Of a stretch of 64,000 nucleotides of DNA, positions 50,915-63,779 are shown in pieces. This DNA is from Taenia hydatigena. Lineage: Eukaryota > Platyhelminthes > Cestoda > Cyclophyllidea > Taeniidae. Position 1 is the stretch's first letter. Each line of letters begins with the position of its first letter. The notes under the pieces are model-generated. The model did no database searches and was not told where the DNA came from. It was given only the letters and a program-made list of their open reading frames with translations. The stretch is from NCBI GenBank assembly GCA_036345935.2, contig JADWOT020000235.1:109001-173000 (forward strand), given 5' to 3'. The position numbers and the translations under genes are program-made.

Positions 50915-51863
50915 ATGGATATTCACGTTTGCAGCCTGTGCATGGAACCATTCGAAGGCCTCATCTCATACCTAGGACACTTTGAACTAGCGCATCGCAG
51001 TAGGCAGTTTTTGATTTTATAATAAACTTCTACTTTCACTTGCATTAATGCGCATATGAATCCTCAAATATGCATAAGTGTGCCCTTATGTATGTTTACG
51101 CCTCTTGTGCATAGTAATAATGTGTCAGCTCATGAATCGATAAAGTGCTTTAAATCCAATAACACTTGGCTTAAGAAGAATGATAAAGACTTGCGCAGAA
51201 AGTTACCAATCTAGTCGAATCGCAGCAGTGCTTCAGCATCTCATTTTACATCTATTTTTCTGTTTCAGGATTGTCTAACCTGCTTTGTCCAGTATGCCGA
51301 ACGCTTCACCAAACTTTTCAGGTACTCTTGCGACATCAAAGAGGTAAGAAGATAATTCTATGACTACCTGTTGCTCCTTTTTATGCCATCACATGTTAAA
51401 AGTAACGCAGGCACTCTTACTCTGCAAAAATAGATTCCGGTCACAATGTGTGCTGTGCATGTTTTGTCCCGTTTGCCAACTTCTATTTGCTCTTCCGTCA
51501 TCATATCAGAGAACACATGCGTGAGTTTGCCTCTGCTAATTTCCGACTCATTCTAGATAATGCTCTGTTCCTTGGCAATACATTTGATGTCTCATGCAAA
51601 CTATTCCTAAATCAATGCTTTAGTGAACTCCAGTGCAGTCGAGATAATGAATAATTTGGGAATGCACCTCTACTGTCCAATGTGTCGCCAAGCGTGTGTG
51701 ACTCTAGAGGCGTTGCAAGATCACATGAGTTCACACGATTTCGGTAGGTATTGTTTCATCTATCGGGTGATTTTTCACAGCGATTACTTTTTGCAACGCT
51801 TTGGTTTCTTCTGCTTTGAAGGCCTCTGGTATGAAATGCTTGGCTAATTGCGATCAAGCTTAA
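50915..51863 (+). CDS. Four-finger C2H2 zinc-finger protein, complete five-exon gene
   Basis: Exons are 50915-50999, 51269-51343, 51434-51520, 51639-51743 and 51781-51863. All introns are phase 1 with GT/AG ends (GTAGGC, GTAAGA, GTGAGT, GTAGGT) and are 269, 90, 118 and 37 nt long. The ATG lies in CCAAAATGG with an in-frame stop 36 nt upstream. The spliced frame is 435 nt, or 144 residues. Exons 1-4 each supply one finger of the form C-x2-C-x12-H-x3-5-H: CSLC...H-x4-H, CPVC...H-x5-H (its second His comes from the next exon), CCAC...H-x4-H and CPMC...H-x3-H. Exon 5 adds a short Cys-containing tail. Linkers are not the canonical TGEKP, and hydrophobic positions vary, so this is not a tandem Krueppel array. 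Zinc binding follows from the family pattern; nucleic-acid binding is inference. No close named homologue is recognised. Confidence 0.9.
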
Positions 51864-53803
51864 CTGCGCTTGTAAGTCTTTAGTGAGCTTTATGGTTATT
51901 TTTTATTATTTAAGTGCATTTGTTGGCCTAATAAGGCGTGAGTATTTACTGTGTGATATGGGCGGATGTGACAATCTGAGCTTAAATGAACATTGCCTGG
52001 ATGATATGATAAGGCATGCATCGCATCGACAGATATAGGCAGCTGCATGGTTGAGCATGAATTCACAGGTTATTGGCATTTGAATCGCATTGCATCTTGG
52101 AGTACTTATAAGATTATAAGTAAACATTCATTCTCCGGTGTTTTAGTGCAATCCAACGAGCTGCATTAACTTATCCTTATGGACGTACACTTAGCTATTT
52201 ATTTAACGAGTTGACATGCCGTCAATATAAGTGGAGAATTCGATCATGACTTCTGATTTTACATCCTAGTCATTGTTATACGTGAGAATGGTATTATAAC
52301 TCAAATATTAGGAAACTTTGAGTGATTACATGGCAGAGTGACTACAGCGTAGAGAAAAAAGATCTGTAGAAGCTGACAAACCTTTTTTTAAAAAAGATGG
52401 TGTACTAAGGTCTATCTCATATTTGAGACTGTACAATGTCACCTTACACAATCATTTACAAGTACCCAATGGAAACTCACAAGAAAATCTATCGAGGCCT
52501 GTCGCAATTATCAAGACAGTTGGCTTTCCTCCGTTGCCATGATAGCCATGGGTAATAATGAGTAAACAAGAGACGAATGAGCACTGCTCTATGTGCATGC
52601 AAATTGGCCATCTACTGGCTCTTAAAGTTGAATCACAACATTGAGCAATAAACATTATTCAGAAGGCAGAGAAGGAAGACTCTGTAGAAGTGTCAACAAT
52701 GTAGAGTTACTGGATGAGAACTCTGTAAGCATAAATACAGATGTTGAAACAGACCAGGTGTTGAGAAGCGTATTAGTGAGTAACAAAGGAAAAATGGGGA
52801 TAAATTGAATAACCAAGAATCAGTCAGGTTAAAAAAGGGTGAGGCGTCACTAAACTACTTAAGCCAGGTCTTCATTCTTAAGGTTTTGTGTACTTAACCA
52901 ACCAACATGCAGTATATGACATCTGTCGCCAGCAAATTCGTCGGCTTTGGACCCCGAAAATTAATGGCTTGGAGTCAAAATTTGTGATACGTATATCACT
53001 ACTTCAAGCTAAGTGGCATCTAGGTAGCTATGTTTAATCTAGTCTTGGCAGGATAAAGAAAGGGCAACGCAACAAGAGTGTGGAACAAGACAGCTGGTAC
53101 TCACGCGTTAAGATGTTGATATCCTTTTTTACATAATTACTAACATGTACTTTTCCATTTCACCCTTTTATAATGAAAAGTGTTTAACCTGACAAGGCCG
53201 TTACGAATCCTGATAAAATGAATAGGTGTAACGCAAACACTGAGACCTAATATTATAGGATGTGTGTATGCAAGGATTATCAAAATTTTTTATTTCGTAA
53301 CTAAGCAGTTGCATTTCGTGTGTCAATCGTTTCAATTGCAAAGCCGCATTTTATTAAATGCCATCAGTTTCATATGATTTGAATGTTTATCCCTAGCTAA
53401 CATGTTCATCCCGTTTCACTTTTAACTGATCCGTTTAAATGTTATTATATCTCACTTTACAGCCTCTGCACTTTATGGATTTAGATCAATATTATTCGCT
53501 ATCCACTTTATTGACTGTTGCTACCAGATCAGCAAGTATGTTATTGTAACTTATTTATCACTGCCTTACCCTAAAAAACAAGCAGTTTTCTCCAGCCATT
53601 CTTGCAAACAGTAAGAGAGCGAAAACTGTTCCATAAACCATCTGACTGCTAATTGACCTACAGTAGCAGTCACTGCCGATAATGACCTTAAAAACGGTGG
53701 TCGGTGAAGGTCGAAAGTAAGGAAGATGCTCCAGCCTTGCAGTTAGGGCTAAAAATTCGACGCCTAGAATAACGCGCTATAGTACTTCGATGCCCATGCT
53801 TAC
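51864..53803. other. No firm gene
   Basis: The zinc-finger 3' UTR presumably lies at the left. An AATAAA occurs only near 52645, and I see no nearer consensus signal. A segment at 52865-52935 resembles 17270-17345. Nothing else is recognised. Confidence 0.4.
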
Positions 53804-54460
53804 CTTGCGGAGGCGTTTGTTTAGTGTTCTATATCTGCGACCAACTGCTGCATAAAATATTTATGAAGTGATAATGCACCACGCGGATTAAATCGACCAA
53901 TATGGGATCACTGGCATCTAAAATGTCCTTTCAGAGCTATTTTCAAGCAGCGTTTGATTTTTTGTCCATGTTACTTAAGTAGCATGACGCAGACGCCTGT
54001 TTTCATCTTTGCCATCGAGTACAACCCCAACGCATGCACAGCACTACTATTAAAATAAATCGTCCACAAGCACTTAGTTATTACCGACTTCAGATTAAAC
54101 CACTAAGAGCCCTAGTAAAATGCACGATTTGTTAGGTACATCAAGAAATTTGATCATTTAATCAACTATTAAAGCTCCTAAGGGATTAAATTCGACAAGC
54201 CCACCCACCTGATCCCCAGTCTGCCCAATATCTCGGCACAACATCCATGTCGGAACTGGCTGGGTCTGCTGTCAAATTGAAGCGCAAAGGGGCTCCAGGA
54301 GTCTGGCTCTGATAAGTAGCACGTACTTTTTAAGAGAAGGAATGTAGTGAGATGGCTAACTCGAGGAAACATCACGCCCAAGTTCAAAATGAAACTTGGT
54401 CGGGTCTGGTGGCGCATGGGTGGATTTGGCTTTCATTAGTTCTTCTGATGTGTCTGCCAT
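53804..54460 (-). CDS. Candidate gene start, three exons, unknown protein
   Basis: Exon 1 (54371-54460) starts MADTSEELMKAKSTHAPPDP and is 30 codons in phase 0. The donor is weak (GTTTCC; GTGATG is an alternative). Exon 2 (54209-54308) follows a gtgctacttatcag acceptor, reads through RFNLTADPASSDMDVVPRYW and ends at a strong CAG|GTGGGT donor in phase 1. Exon 3 (53804-53847) follows ttttatgcag, fits phase 1, reads VGRRYRTLNKRLRK and ends at AAG|GTAAGC in phase 0. Total 78 codons so far; the gene would continue to the left. Phase agreement at three junctions and protein-like composition support it. I recognise no family, and the exon 1 donor is the weak point. Confidence 0.4.
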
Positions 54461-55778
54461 TCATAATTGGGTCGCTTTTTCTAGTAGAGAATTGGCTGGA
54501 AGTGATCAATGCGAGAGATGCATCTGAATAGACAAACTGTTGGGTGCACGCATTACCTACGAGGCGAAGAAGTTGACTCCTTGCATAAATGCGCACTATT
54601 TAATGTTAAAACAAACGCGTTTTTATTATTTCCTCCATAGGTCAATAATTCCGTTAAGATTATTTTCACTTATTTATGCTTTTACTCAATAAATTTGAAT
54701 CCGAATAGCCTTTCTCTGGTACATCAGCGCATGCAGGAATGAAGTGTTCATTGTACACGAGTATCGGGAAGAAATAGAGGGTCATCGACTCCCGAGGAAG
54801 ATTCGTGTTTCAAACGAACACAAAGTTGGCCATTTTATCTTTTTCGTTCTTTCTGTCAAATATCTAATAAGTGGATTTCGCATAAGAATATATGCTTAGG
54901 TTGCATGGGCCATACCTAGAGAGGGATGAATCAAACGACTTGCGGCTTTTGCGATGATTGCGGTCTGCGAGTTTACGCAAAGGGAAAAATGGATTATCAC
55001 TGCAAAAGGCTAAAGTAATTACCGCATTTAAAAGCGGTCTATAAAATTTGCATACTATAGTATAGCACTTAGCTTTCGATGCATTCCATTAATATTGCCT
55101 CTGTTTTTTAGTTAGGATAGCATATTGCCTATTATGCCACCACTGATCTTATATACTAATCAACATTAATGCGTTAGGAATGTTACAACCGTATGATCTG
55201 CACTTACATTGACCTAGAACACCGAGGAGGCTAGGCAAATGGTTGTTCACCATACGCATGAGCTGAAGAGATGAGGATAAGTATCAAAGACTACTAGTCT
55301 ATTCATTTATACGTCACTTATTCCACTCGCAGTGCGCAATAAATAATAAGTAAACAGAAACCAGAAACTACTGTCCTTCCATATTTTGTGCAGCAGATCT
55401 TTCTTATTCGAGTACGCCCTCACACCAAGTCGCCACAAACGATTCGTATATGACGGTCTGCGTACCCCTTGTCGTGTTCACATTCCGAGGATCAACCAAG
55501 TACGACCTCAATTGTGCAAGAGAAATGCGCCATTTTGTTCTCTTTTCTCCTCCCTTATAGGCCAAGTCACAGTTATTCTTACTGTCGTCCAACGATGCGC
55601 ATTTCCTTACACTCTATCCTGTTGATAAAACGATGCGTGAGAAAATCTAGTGTTTTATTTCCCATATTACCTTAATAATATTTCTGCGAGCTCCAAGCGA
55701 TGCTCTTCACTATGTCTCGGCACTGGTCTTTAACACTTGCATGATCGCATGCACGATAGATGTTAAACATATTAAGAA
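54461..55778. other. No supported gene
   Basis: Both strands are open at about 55400-55600 without any recognisable product or splice support. I see nothing firm. Confidence 0.5.
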
Positions 55779-56052
55779 ATGGATATGGCTAGTGCAAGCT
55801 TGTTACTTCTAATGGCAGTTGCTGCTATTGGTGCGTTTTGCATTATGCGCTGGCCTGTGTCTGGTAGGGGAAGGATAACAAGCAGTTCTGATGACTACCT
55901 TCTTCGCAAAGTATTTAAACGGGCTTCCTTAGCTGCTAAACGTTTGTTGGAAATACTGCGCATAGTTATTTGTTTAATTCTTCCAACCGCCTTTAGTGTC
56001 CTAATTCTCAAGATATTAGTAAAGTGCAACTATCTCCAAGCCCGCATGTTAG
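55779..56052 (+). CDS. Candidate first exon with two membrane segments
   Basis: The ATG is followed by 91 codons and a G|GTAAAT donor. A hydrophobic stretch, SASLLLLMAVAAIGAFCIM (residues about 4-22), could be a signal anchor. After a basic middle region comes a second one, LRIVICLILPTAFSVLIL. No family was recognised and no next exon was identified. Chance is possible, but the two well-bounded hydrophobic segments in a frame starting with ATG make it worth listing. Confidence 0.35.
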
Positions 56053-59000
56053 GTAAATGAAAATACACAAAAGTAATAATTATAAGGCTGTTTAAGCGCG
56101 TTTTAATAAACGGAAAGGTAATCCGTGTCACAGAAAACACGCCTATCATCTCATTTATGATGGCATGGAAATCAAGGTGCACTTCACCGAGAGTGTTTTA
56201 TCATCTTAGAGGAAGTTCCCTAAGATTTTATGCTTAGGACTTGTTAAGGCAAATATCGAGAATCAAGCCAACTGATCAAACTGTGGAAGAAATGATTATA
56301 TTCATGCCAATATGCATTCCTTGCATAAAGTGAAATCGTTTGACGATTGAATTATAGCCTTTGAAAAGGTCACATAAGTGTAGTGCTAGTAAAGTCTTTC
56401 GGTTGCTTGCTATCAGGCACGATTTGCACCATGACTAATACTAGGTGTGAAATTTTCTAGCGAGTTAGTAATGCCATTTATATGGAGTGGATGTAAAAGC
56501 ACGTTTATTCCATGCACCATTACTGACACATGCGCAATCACGGAAGCTAAAATAATGGCAAGCGTTGTGGTTTCGTGTTGCGTAATAGCAACCAATGTGA
56601 GAGTGATGCCAGACGAAAAATGCAAATTCTTTGGCAGAGCAAAGGGAACGCAAACACACAACTAGCTAATGGAGTGCAGAAATGATACAACTCGTTTTGT
56701 TGCTACCATAAACGCCTCACTAATTTGCGGACGCCGAACAATAGACTTCTCGATCTCTACATTTTGCCTCTAATACTACACTACTCAGCATTACCTTTAC
56801 CGCTACATCTCATTTCCTGTTACAGCATAACTGGCGATTAGGGCCAATGATCTCATCGTCAACTGATACTCTGCTACAATTTGTGTGAAGCGTGTTTTTA
56901 CTAGCCAGTATTAAATATTTTATCGCTGATTGAAGGCTAATTTAACGTGATTCATTACTCTATCTGGCCCGATGCGGTCATGTGCTGTCCAATCGACTGT
57001 TAATCGATACTCTCCAACAGGACGGTTCCTATAGGTAAGGTCAATTTCTAAAGGGAAGGCATGCGCACCTCCCCTGGTTGAATCCCAACGTGCATTTACT
57101 TTCGAGGCGGTTCCATTCTCGTACTCCTTCATGTTGCATGAAGCATGTCCTCACCATGATTTATATTTAAATTATTGGCATTAATTCTCGATTTTGAGGT
57201 CCATTTGGCCCTTTTAAACTAGGCTATAAGATCGCATTACACAACATCCTCCCTCCAGCCAACGTCTAGTGGGAGTAGTAACAAGTTGAGTTGTAAGGAA
57301 TTTGAAGAGCCAGTTCTAAATCGACTACACAATGTCTATGCATGCATATACAACAGAACTAGCACAAACATGGATTCCACTGCAAACGTGAGGTTGAACA
57401 CATTTGTGGTCAGTAGTCGAGTTATCGTCCTTGTTACCAGGAGTCCTGTTGCTGAATCCACTCAATGAGTTCATTTTTAGAGAAATTAGCTCGGTTTCAT
57501 GTGCATTCGTGCGATTGTGCTTGATTGCATTTTCAGTGAAGCAGTGATAAATGGGCACGTTTTCATTACTGAAGCCAACATAGCGCTTTTATAGTGGACA
57601 AAAGTCTTATCTTCTTAGCTTTATACTGCGCACTCACTGCAGGAGTACATGGGAATCAGATTAGTGAAGAGATTAGTATGGTGTTTAGCCGTCGCTAAAG
57701 CTGGCACACCATGCAAATAACAAGTGTCTAAAGATTTAAACGTCAAAAGTTCTAAAACTAGCCTTTGCAATGCCCTCTTTACATGATTAATATGTTTAAG
57801 CAAAACTCACCTTCTGATTAAATGAAAAGTTCGTGTAGCAACAAATATAATTTAAATGTCTTAGTGAAAATAAGACACAGATGCAAGCGGAGCATCCAAA
57901 GACTAAAAATAATCGGAATCTTGACAATAAGGCTGGCACTTTGCACACTCTGACCACAACTGCGGCCCACATTTGTGCATCCAATGAGCCATAGTTGGTT
58001 TGAATACAATTATAAGGCCAGTGTGGGTATTTTTAGGGCTATAAATAGAAGTAATGCGAAACCACATCTTTCAGGGTTCAAAATTACACGTCTAAGTAGA
58101 AAGACAAAGCGTCTCCTTTGCTGTCGACTTTTACTTTGTACGACAAAGTCATAGATCATCGTCGAGATTGACTGTAAGGAGGTAAATAATCAAACAGTTT
58201 ATGGGTTCCTTTTTTACAGATATTTATGGAACTGGGATTAAAAAAAAGAGATGAGAGCAATTAACTCACAGATAACTTGGTGATTTTTACTTTAATACCT
58301 CTCTACTATGGTTGCTGTCTGAGACATCACTTGCCCTAGTATTATTTTAAGTCACCGCGATACGAGGTTAATTAAGATTTTAATACCTTACTACTCTATT
58401 GTTTTGTCGATTAAGCGTGTAATTTGGAAACTCTGTGGTGCCACAAAATATGGATTCACTCTTGTGGTACTAAATTTCAGCTATTTCAATGGCGTGGTAT
58501 TCGCCTAAGAGCAATCCGCAGAACTATAATACATCCCGAGTAGTAAAGTACGACGTCTACTCCCGTGGATCAATAGCCTTTCTTTACTGCAGTAGACGGC
58601 CTGTTCGAACCAGTTTTTGGCTACTAGGAGGCAAGATTCTCCGAGCAATTCTCACCCTCTTAAAAAATCACAATGTAGAAGCCCAAGTGCAGAACAGCGG
58701 TGCTTCTCTGAGTCGGTGAAATCACCATAGTATCACAGCATACCTGTCAAACTGAGGCATGAGATGGGCATTCACAATTAGCTAAGGATTCGAAACGTCC
58801 GCAAACCATATTGCACCCATTTAAGTGCAGCGTTCAACAATGTGTACACATGGAAATTGCATAGACCGCTGAATTGAGGCTCAAGTCAATCATATAAACT
58901 GGTTCGCTTTCAAGTAAAATTGAGTAGATGGATTTCAGCCGTAATCAGAAGCTAGACCTTGCCAAGTGGATTAGCATTTCGCTGTACGTTAGCCAAAGAA

Positions 59001-59284
59001 GCCTTAAAATTCCACGTTGAAATTTCAATGATGATTGCCCGGCTATTAATGGAATGGGATGATCGCTCTAAAAATGGAGTCATTTATTAAATAGAATTTC
59101 GCAGCTTTTGTTTAAAGAATCGGCGAATGATTCCGATGAAATATGGCCAATTGAAGTGGTTGAGAGTTCGTAATAATTCGCTTGCGCGAATGGATGCGCG
59201 TTCCTTCAGCCGTGTGGCTCTCCATCGTGCATGTAACTGTCCTCCTCCTGCATAAAATCCCAACGGCACACACTGTTAGACTAG
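56053..59284. other. No firm gene
   Basis: Minus-strand 56920-57150 is open and reads protein-like (GEYRLTVDWTAHDRIGPDRV, beta-rich) but has no good acceptor. The frame at 58489-58719 (+) is unsupported. A long T/A-rich interval runs from 57800 to 58450. Confidence 0.4.
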
Positions 59285-59497
59285 CTTGATAAATTAAAGC
59301 TGAGCTTGGCTGATCTAAAAGCTGAAGTCAACCCTATGTCGCCGACGATGTTGAGGCTTTGCTTAACACCTATTGAATTGCATCGGATGAAATGTGATAG
59401 CGAGAGGTGCCAGCAAGCCCACAGCTTCTCTGTGCTAATACGCCGAGCAAAGATTCTCATCCAATCGATAACAGTAGACAAATTCTTGTACAAGTAG
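59285..59497 (+). CDS. Candidate terminal exon, unknown protein
   Basis: This is open for 70 codons after a gttagactag acceptor, reads LDKLKLSLADLKAEVNPMSP onward and stops at 59497. The opposite strand is also open, which weakens the call. No family was recognised. Confidence 0.25.
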   Translation, partial: LDKLKLSLADLKAEVNPMSPTMLRLCLTPIELHRMKCDSERCQQAHSFSVLIRRAKILIQSITVDKFLYK

Positions 59498-60291
59498 TGA
59501 CCCTTTAGGGAGTTGCAACTGAGATGGATGCGAAATGGCGGGTGGTTTTTTGCCCTTACCTGGAAAATGAAGGTTCATATGTCATTCCTGATGTCTACTT
59601 TATAAATAATACGGTCAAATTAAAGTCCAATTGTGACTCCACTGTGCTTTGCGAAGAAAATAATGAGTGTAGAAAAGTAGGCAAAACGAAGTCTTGACAA
59701 CGGCTTAACAAAGCCATCTTAAATAAGGCTCTTCTTGAAACGATCAAGATGACAAACTTTATGGACTAATGTGTTGATTTTAGCTGTTAGATATCATGCA
59801 CTCAGCCATCAATTTTGAAAATATAATGGGTTTTCTGGTGTTGCACGTCTCTACAAGGAAAGTCAGGGGGAGACGGTCAAGCATATCCAGGGCGGTGGTC
59901 CGCCCACAGATCACATGGTCAGTGTGCGTGCGCTCACACATCAGCCGATGGTGCACAAGTTTACGTTGGCTCAGTCTCAGCACCCACATGATGACCTCTG
60001 CGCCTTCATATTTACTTGCATTATCTATCGCACAATTTCATCTTTTTGTTTTGCCTTTGCCTTAGGCTAGATACAGAGTTAGCTGTTGACTTGAGATTTG
60101 CATTCTTCGCCCACTCGCATGAGTTAGAATTATTGTCAACTTGTACTCGTACTTAGCCATCGGCAAAATAATCAAGTATGAAGAGTCGAACAATTTTCCT
60201 TAAAATCTCATAAACATAGTGACATGGGCCATTATTGACGCTGCAATGAACTGAATCTTCACAAGAGAACAGATTGCTAACTCTTGCGCAG

Positions 60292-60786
60292 AAAGTCTTA
60301 GTGACCATCAGCATGGCCCAAAGGCCATGCCTCAATGCAGGAGTACGGCCTCAAGAGATTAAATTTGTCCATGCATCCAAACAGCCAGTCAAGGAAAGGG
60401 TCAGTTTACTATGCAAGTCCTTTTATTTTTTTAAAGCGTGGTCTGTTGAGAATGAAATATCGGAGCGTGAAGTTTTCACGCCATCGAAGTAATTCTGTAG
60501 GTGTGATTTTCACCCGGTAAGGAATATGGTGCTTCATAGCGCAGCGGCAACAAGATGATGCCTTGTAGCTGAATAAATATCCGCCCTTGCTGGATGCTGA
60601 GTCATTTCTAACTATGCCGATCGACTCCTCATTTGATCATACATTGACTTGTGCACCTAGAACTGCAGCGCACCGTCGAATGTAGAGTCTATAACGGGTG
60701 GCAAAGGGCAACCCTCCGTTCAAGTCAATCCCATACCTCAGCTCATTGAAAAGGCCATTGCTACCATCGCTGATGCGCATAAGTAG
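60292..60786 (+). CDS. Candidate two-exon gene end, unknown protein
   Basis: Exon 60292-60399 (acceptor cttgcgcag, donor AAAGG|GTCAGT) is 36 codons and includes RPQEIKFVHASKQPVKER. Exon 60661-60786 (acceptor gtgcacctag) is 41 codons plus stop and includes VQVNPIPQLIEKAIATIADA. Both are in phase 0, so they join in frame over a 261-nt intron. Beyond the TAG the same frame stays open to 60957, so the stop might be a mutation. I recognise no family. The minus strand of the first exon is also open. Confidence 0.3.
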
Positions 60787-63357
60787 CTGGATCTTTGGAC
60801 AAATGCCTACTCAGCTTGTCACCATAGCACATTCCAAGCAACAGCTGCAGTTGTTTGTAGTGCAGATTGGTCCATTAGACATTATGGGTTGGAAGTAAGC
60901 CCAGACCAGTGCCTACTAGCCACAGGTTCAGACTTATTGTCCCCATATTGCCATTGAGTGCTTTTTGATGCACAGGACATAATGTATTATGACGGCATAT
61001 CTCAAGTCAAATGAAAGTATGTTTGTTGAATGGATCTATCGCCAATTTTGCAACGCTCAACCCAAAGATTTGACAGGTCTATATCCACTGACATTGCCAT
61101 TGTTAACCCATATCCTTTTGCAATTCTGGTGTTCGTGTTAGCTTTCTCGTGAATCCATGCAAATAACTACCTCACACTATTTTAGCTCGTCACATAGTTG
61201 AGGATGAATGCCGTGGTAATGATAAGGCAGGCATCCTCACCAGACTAACCAGCACGTTGGCCTAAACGATTCAATTATCAATGATTTCATGGCATGCGTG
61301 CAAATGCGCAGACTGCTTCGCGAGGCAAAAGAGGGCCGTTTTATTGGCTTACAACACAGTTATAAGCACACGTGTGTGACGTGTGAATGTGAGTTATTTC
61401 TTGGAGAGTGATGTTGCCCCTGATTAGCCTTATCTTGTTGGCACCTTCCGTCTTGCATAGAGTGTTCGCAGCGCCAACCCGTAGGTTGCCCTTTTATGCC
61501 TTACTCTAATTAGCATATGCTCTTAATGTTCACAAAGGAGAACATTTGCTAAATTGGTAAATCTAGCAAGGACAAAGTGCGTGTAGGACCTCCGCATCGC
61601 ATCACATCTCAGTCGAATCGAATTGGTACAGCTACTGCTCACCTTGCTTCCCACTTTTTCTATTCATTGTTAAATTTTATTTGGACTTGCATCCACCGTG
61701 CGATAAGTAGGACTTTGTCCAGCTTCATTGCGCCTTAGCGGTTTTGCCTAGTTGACGCATGGGTGAGTGAATTAAGCTTTGTGAGAGAAACCCATGCACG
61801 TCGTTGTTTGACTTGAGTGACTTAATGCAAACTGCATTAATATTTATTGCTTCGGGTAAGATTAAAAAGACGATATTTATTACCTTTGGTAATATGCGGA
61901 GAAGTAGAGGGTTCATAAGTGTAGCTTGCTTTTCACTAGGTCGTGCGATAGGGGAACAGTAACGGCAGTGCAGAATGCCTGGCTGGGATAGAAGATTGGT
62001 TCATTTGTTAGAGTGAATTTGAAAAGATGCGCGATCTTTAATGTCCATCGTTCCACTCACTTGCGTGGTGTTCCAACCGTTGCGGCAGTCCTGCATCTTC
62101 TCTCAGCGCAAACGATAAATCCCTCCACCATACTTATATGGGCAAACGCAAAGTCATCTTCCCCTCAGCATTTAAAATAATCCAACTCAGGCGAATGGCA
62201 TGCCATTCAAGTGAGGCAAGGAATGCTTGCACGTAAACTGCATGATATTGCGTGTTGGTGACACAGTATGACTGGTTTATGACCTCGGACCGGCTTCCTT
62301 TCCGTGTTTAAAGACTTTGACACAAAAGTAGACGTGGATGCATTTGGGTCGTGTACCTTGATCTTTTGCAACAAGCCTTGCCTACCTGCCAGTGAATGTC
62401 GTGCATCGCGCCTGGGATGTCATTGATTGCCGTGGCATCGGGAGTCTCGAGCTGCACCACCGCACCTTGCATAATGAGTGCAAATCACATGCTATCAGAA
62501 GCGCATAGAATTCAATGAATTTTTAAATAGCTTTGCCTTGTCTTTTGGCCAAAGAACACGTTCATTTAATGAAGTCCACTTCATTTCTGATCTTATCCAA
62601 TCATTAACCAGGGCAGTTTGAAGTCATTAGTAGACATATCTTAAATCAATTTTCTTTTAGTGGAATCATCGCTTCACTCATAATCTGCCCATATCGTGTA
62701 CACACAGGTATATCAGCTCTCCAGTCAATTCATTTTGTAGTGAAATTTATGCAATATTCATCGGCCCACCATTGACGCAAACTCGAAACGGCCCACCATG
62801 TATTCTGGGTCAAACCCTCCTTCCGACATTATTCTCTCAAGTTACCACTTAGTCTACTTAGCACCGCAACCCCTCTCGCATCTTTCTACAAATCCTTTTA
62901 AAATTTATTTATCTATTTAGTGACTCCGAATTCATCCATGTCGCATTTAACCTTTGTGTATGGCGCCCTTGAGCTCCTTTCACCTAATCATGCTTACACA
63001 CTGGCACTACAATCATTATGCTTACGAAAGTTGTCTGCATGCTACAACACCGGCTGAGATCCTACTTTCGGAGAGGTGAGTAGACATCCAAACGGAATCC
63101 AGCAGACCGCAGAGGGACAACCAGGAGCATCCACAGGCTGGTGGGGTTGGACGCGTCTAAAATCCCACGGTACTTCAGATGCGAGTACGCATTGATATAT
63201 TGGCCCATAACTAATTCAAGAATTTCACTCTTTCTCCACTCACTACTGTGTTTCTCACACACGTGCTGTGCGGTAAGCATTTTCGACAAAAATTTTTATT
63301 AAGAATGTCCTTTGCATTCGGGCAGAACCCTTCTCAGTGAATACTACTGGAAACTGA
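60787..63357. other. No firm gene
   Basis: If the guanylate cyclase gene at the right edge is intact, its ectodomain and transmembrane exons should lie in this interval, but I could not recognise any. The segment at 61590-61610 (gcatcgcatcaca) resembles the reverse of the GATG decamer repeats. Confidence 0.4.
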
Positions 63358-63504
63358 AGAGTAGAAGTCCTGTCAACTGTGGAAATAGATGATGTGGGTA
63401 AGTGGATGTCGTTAAAATATAAGTATGATACTTATGTGGACATCTACTTCGTCCCAGGCTTACACTCCTTGTTGTTGTCAAACTACAGACTTAGCAAGAA
63501 CTAA
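63358..63504 (+). pseudogene. Possible gypsy-type LTR retrotransposon pol fragment
   Basis: This is open for 48 codons between stops. The end, YVDIYFVPGLHSLLLSNYRL, resembles the linker after the aspartic protease of Ty3/gypsy polyproteins, where a D-x-Y-V-V/I-x-G-L-x-x-x-L-L-G/S motif precedes reverse transcriptase. The catalytic D-T/S-G of the protease and the reverse transcriptase motifs are not seen, so this would be a small relic. The similarity is judged by eye from one motif. Confidence 0.3.
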
Positions 63505-63779
63505 ACGTCTGTAGCTTTGAACACTGAATCCGTTCATGTGCAACAGATACTTCGTACCACGATACACGACATCCTTCATCTTTACTTCACGCCACATGCA
63601 GCAGTTGCTTTTCAAATGACTTACTATTACCACGGTATCGTAGTAAAAGGTGAGCAGATGCTCTCGCATGGCTGTTAAGCAAATCTCTGCTCTTCTCGTC
63701 TCGAATTTGTGCAACTACCTTCGGTAAAGCACTACAAGAGAAAGAAATCCCCCTACAGCACAAGTCTTAAAGCTTTCAG

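Noticed and set aside
63478..63714. 78-codon minus-strand open frame beside the guanylate cyclase exons
   Set aside because: It is antisense to the region feeding the recognised plus-strand exons and has no family similarity.
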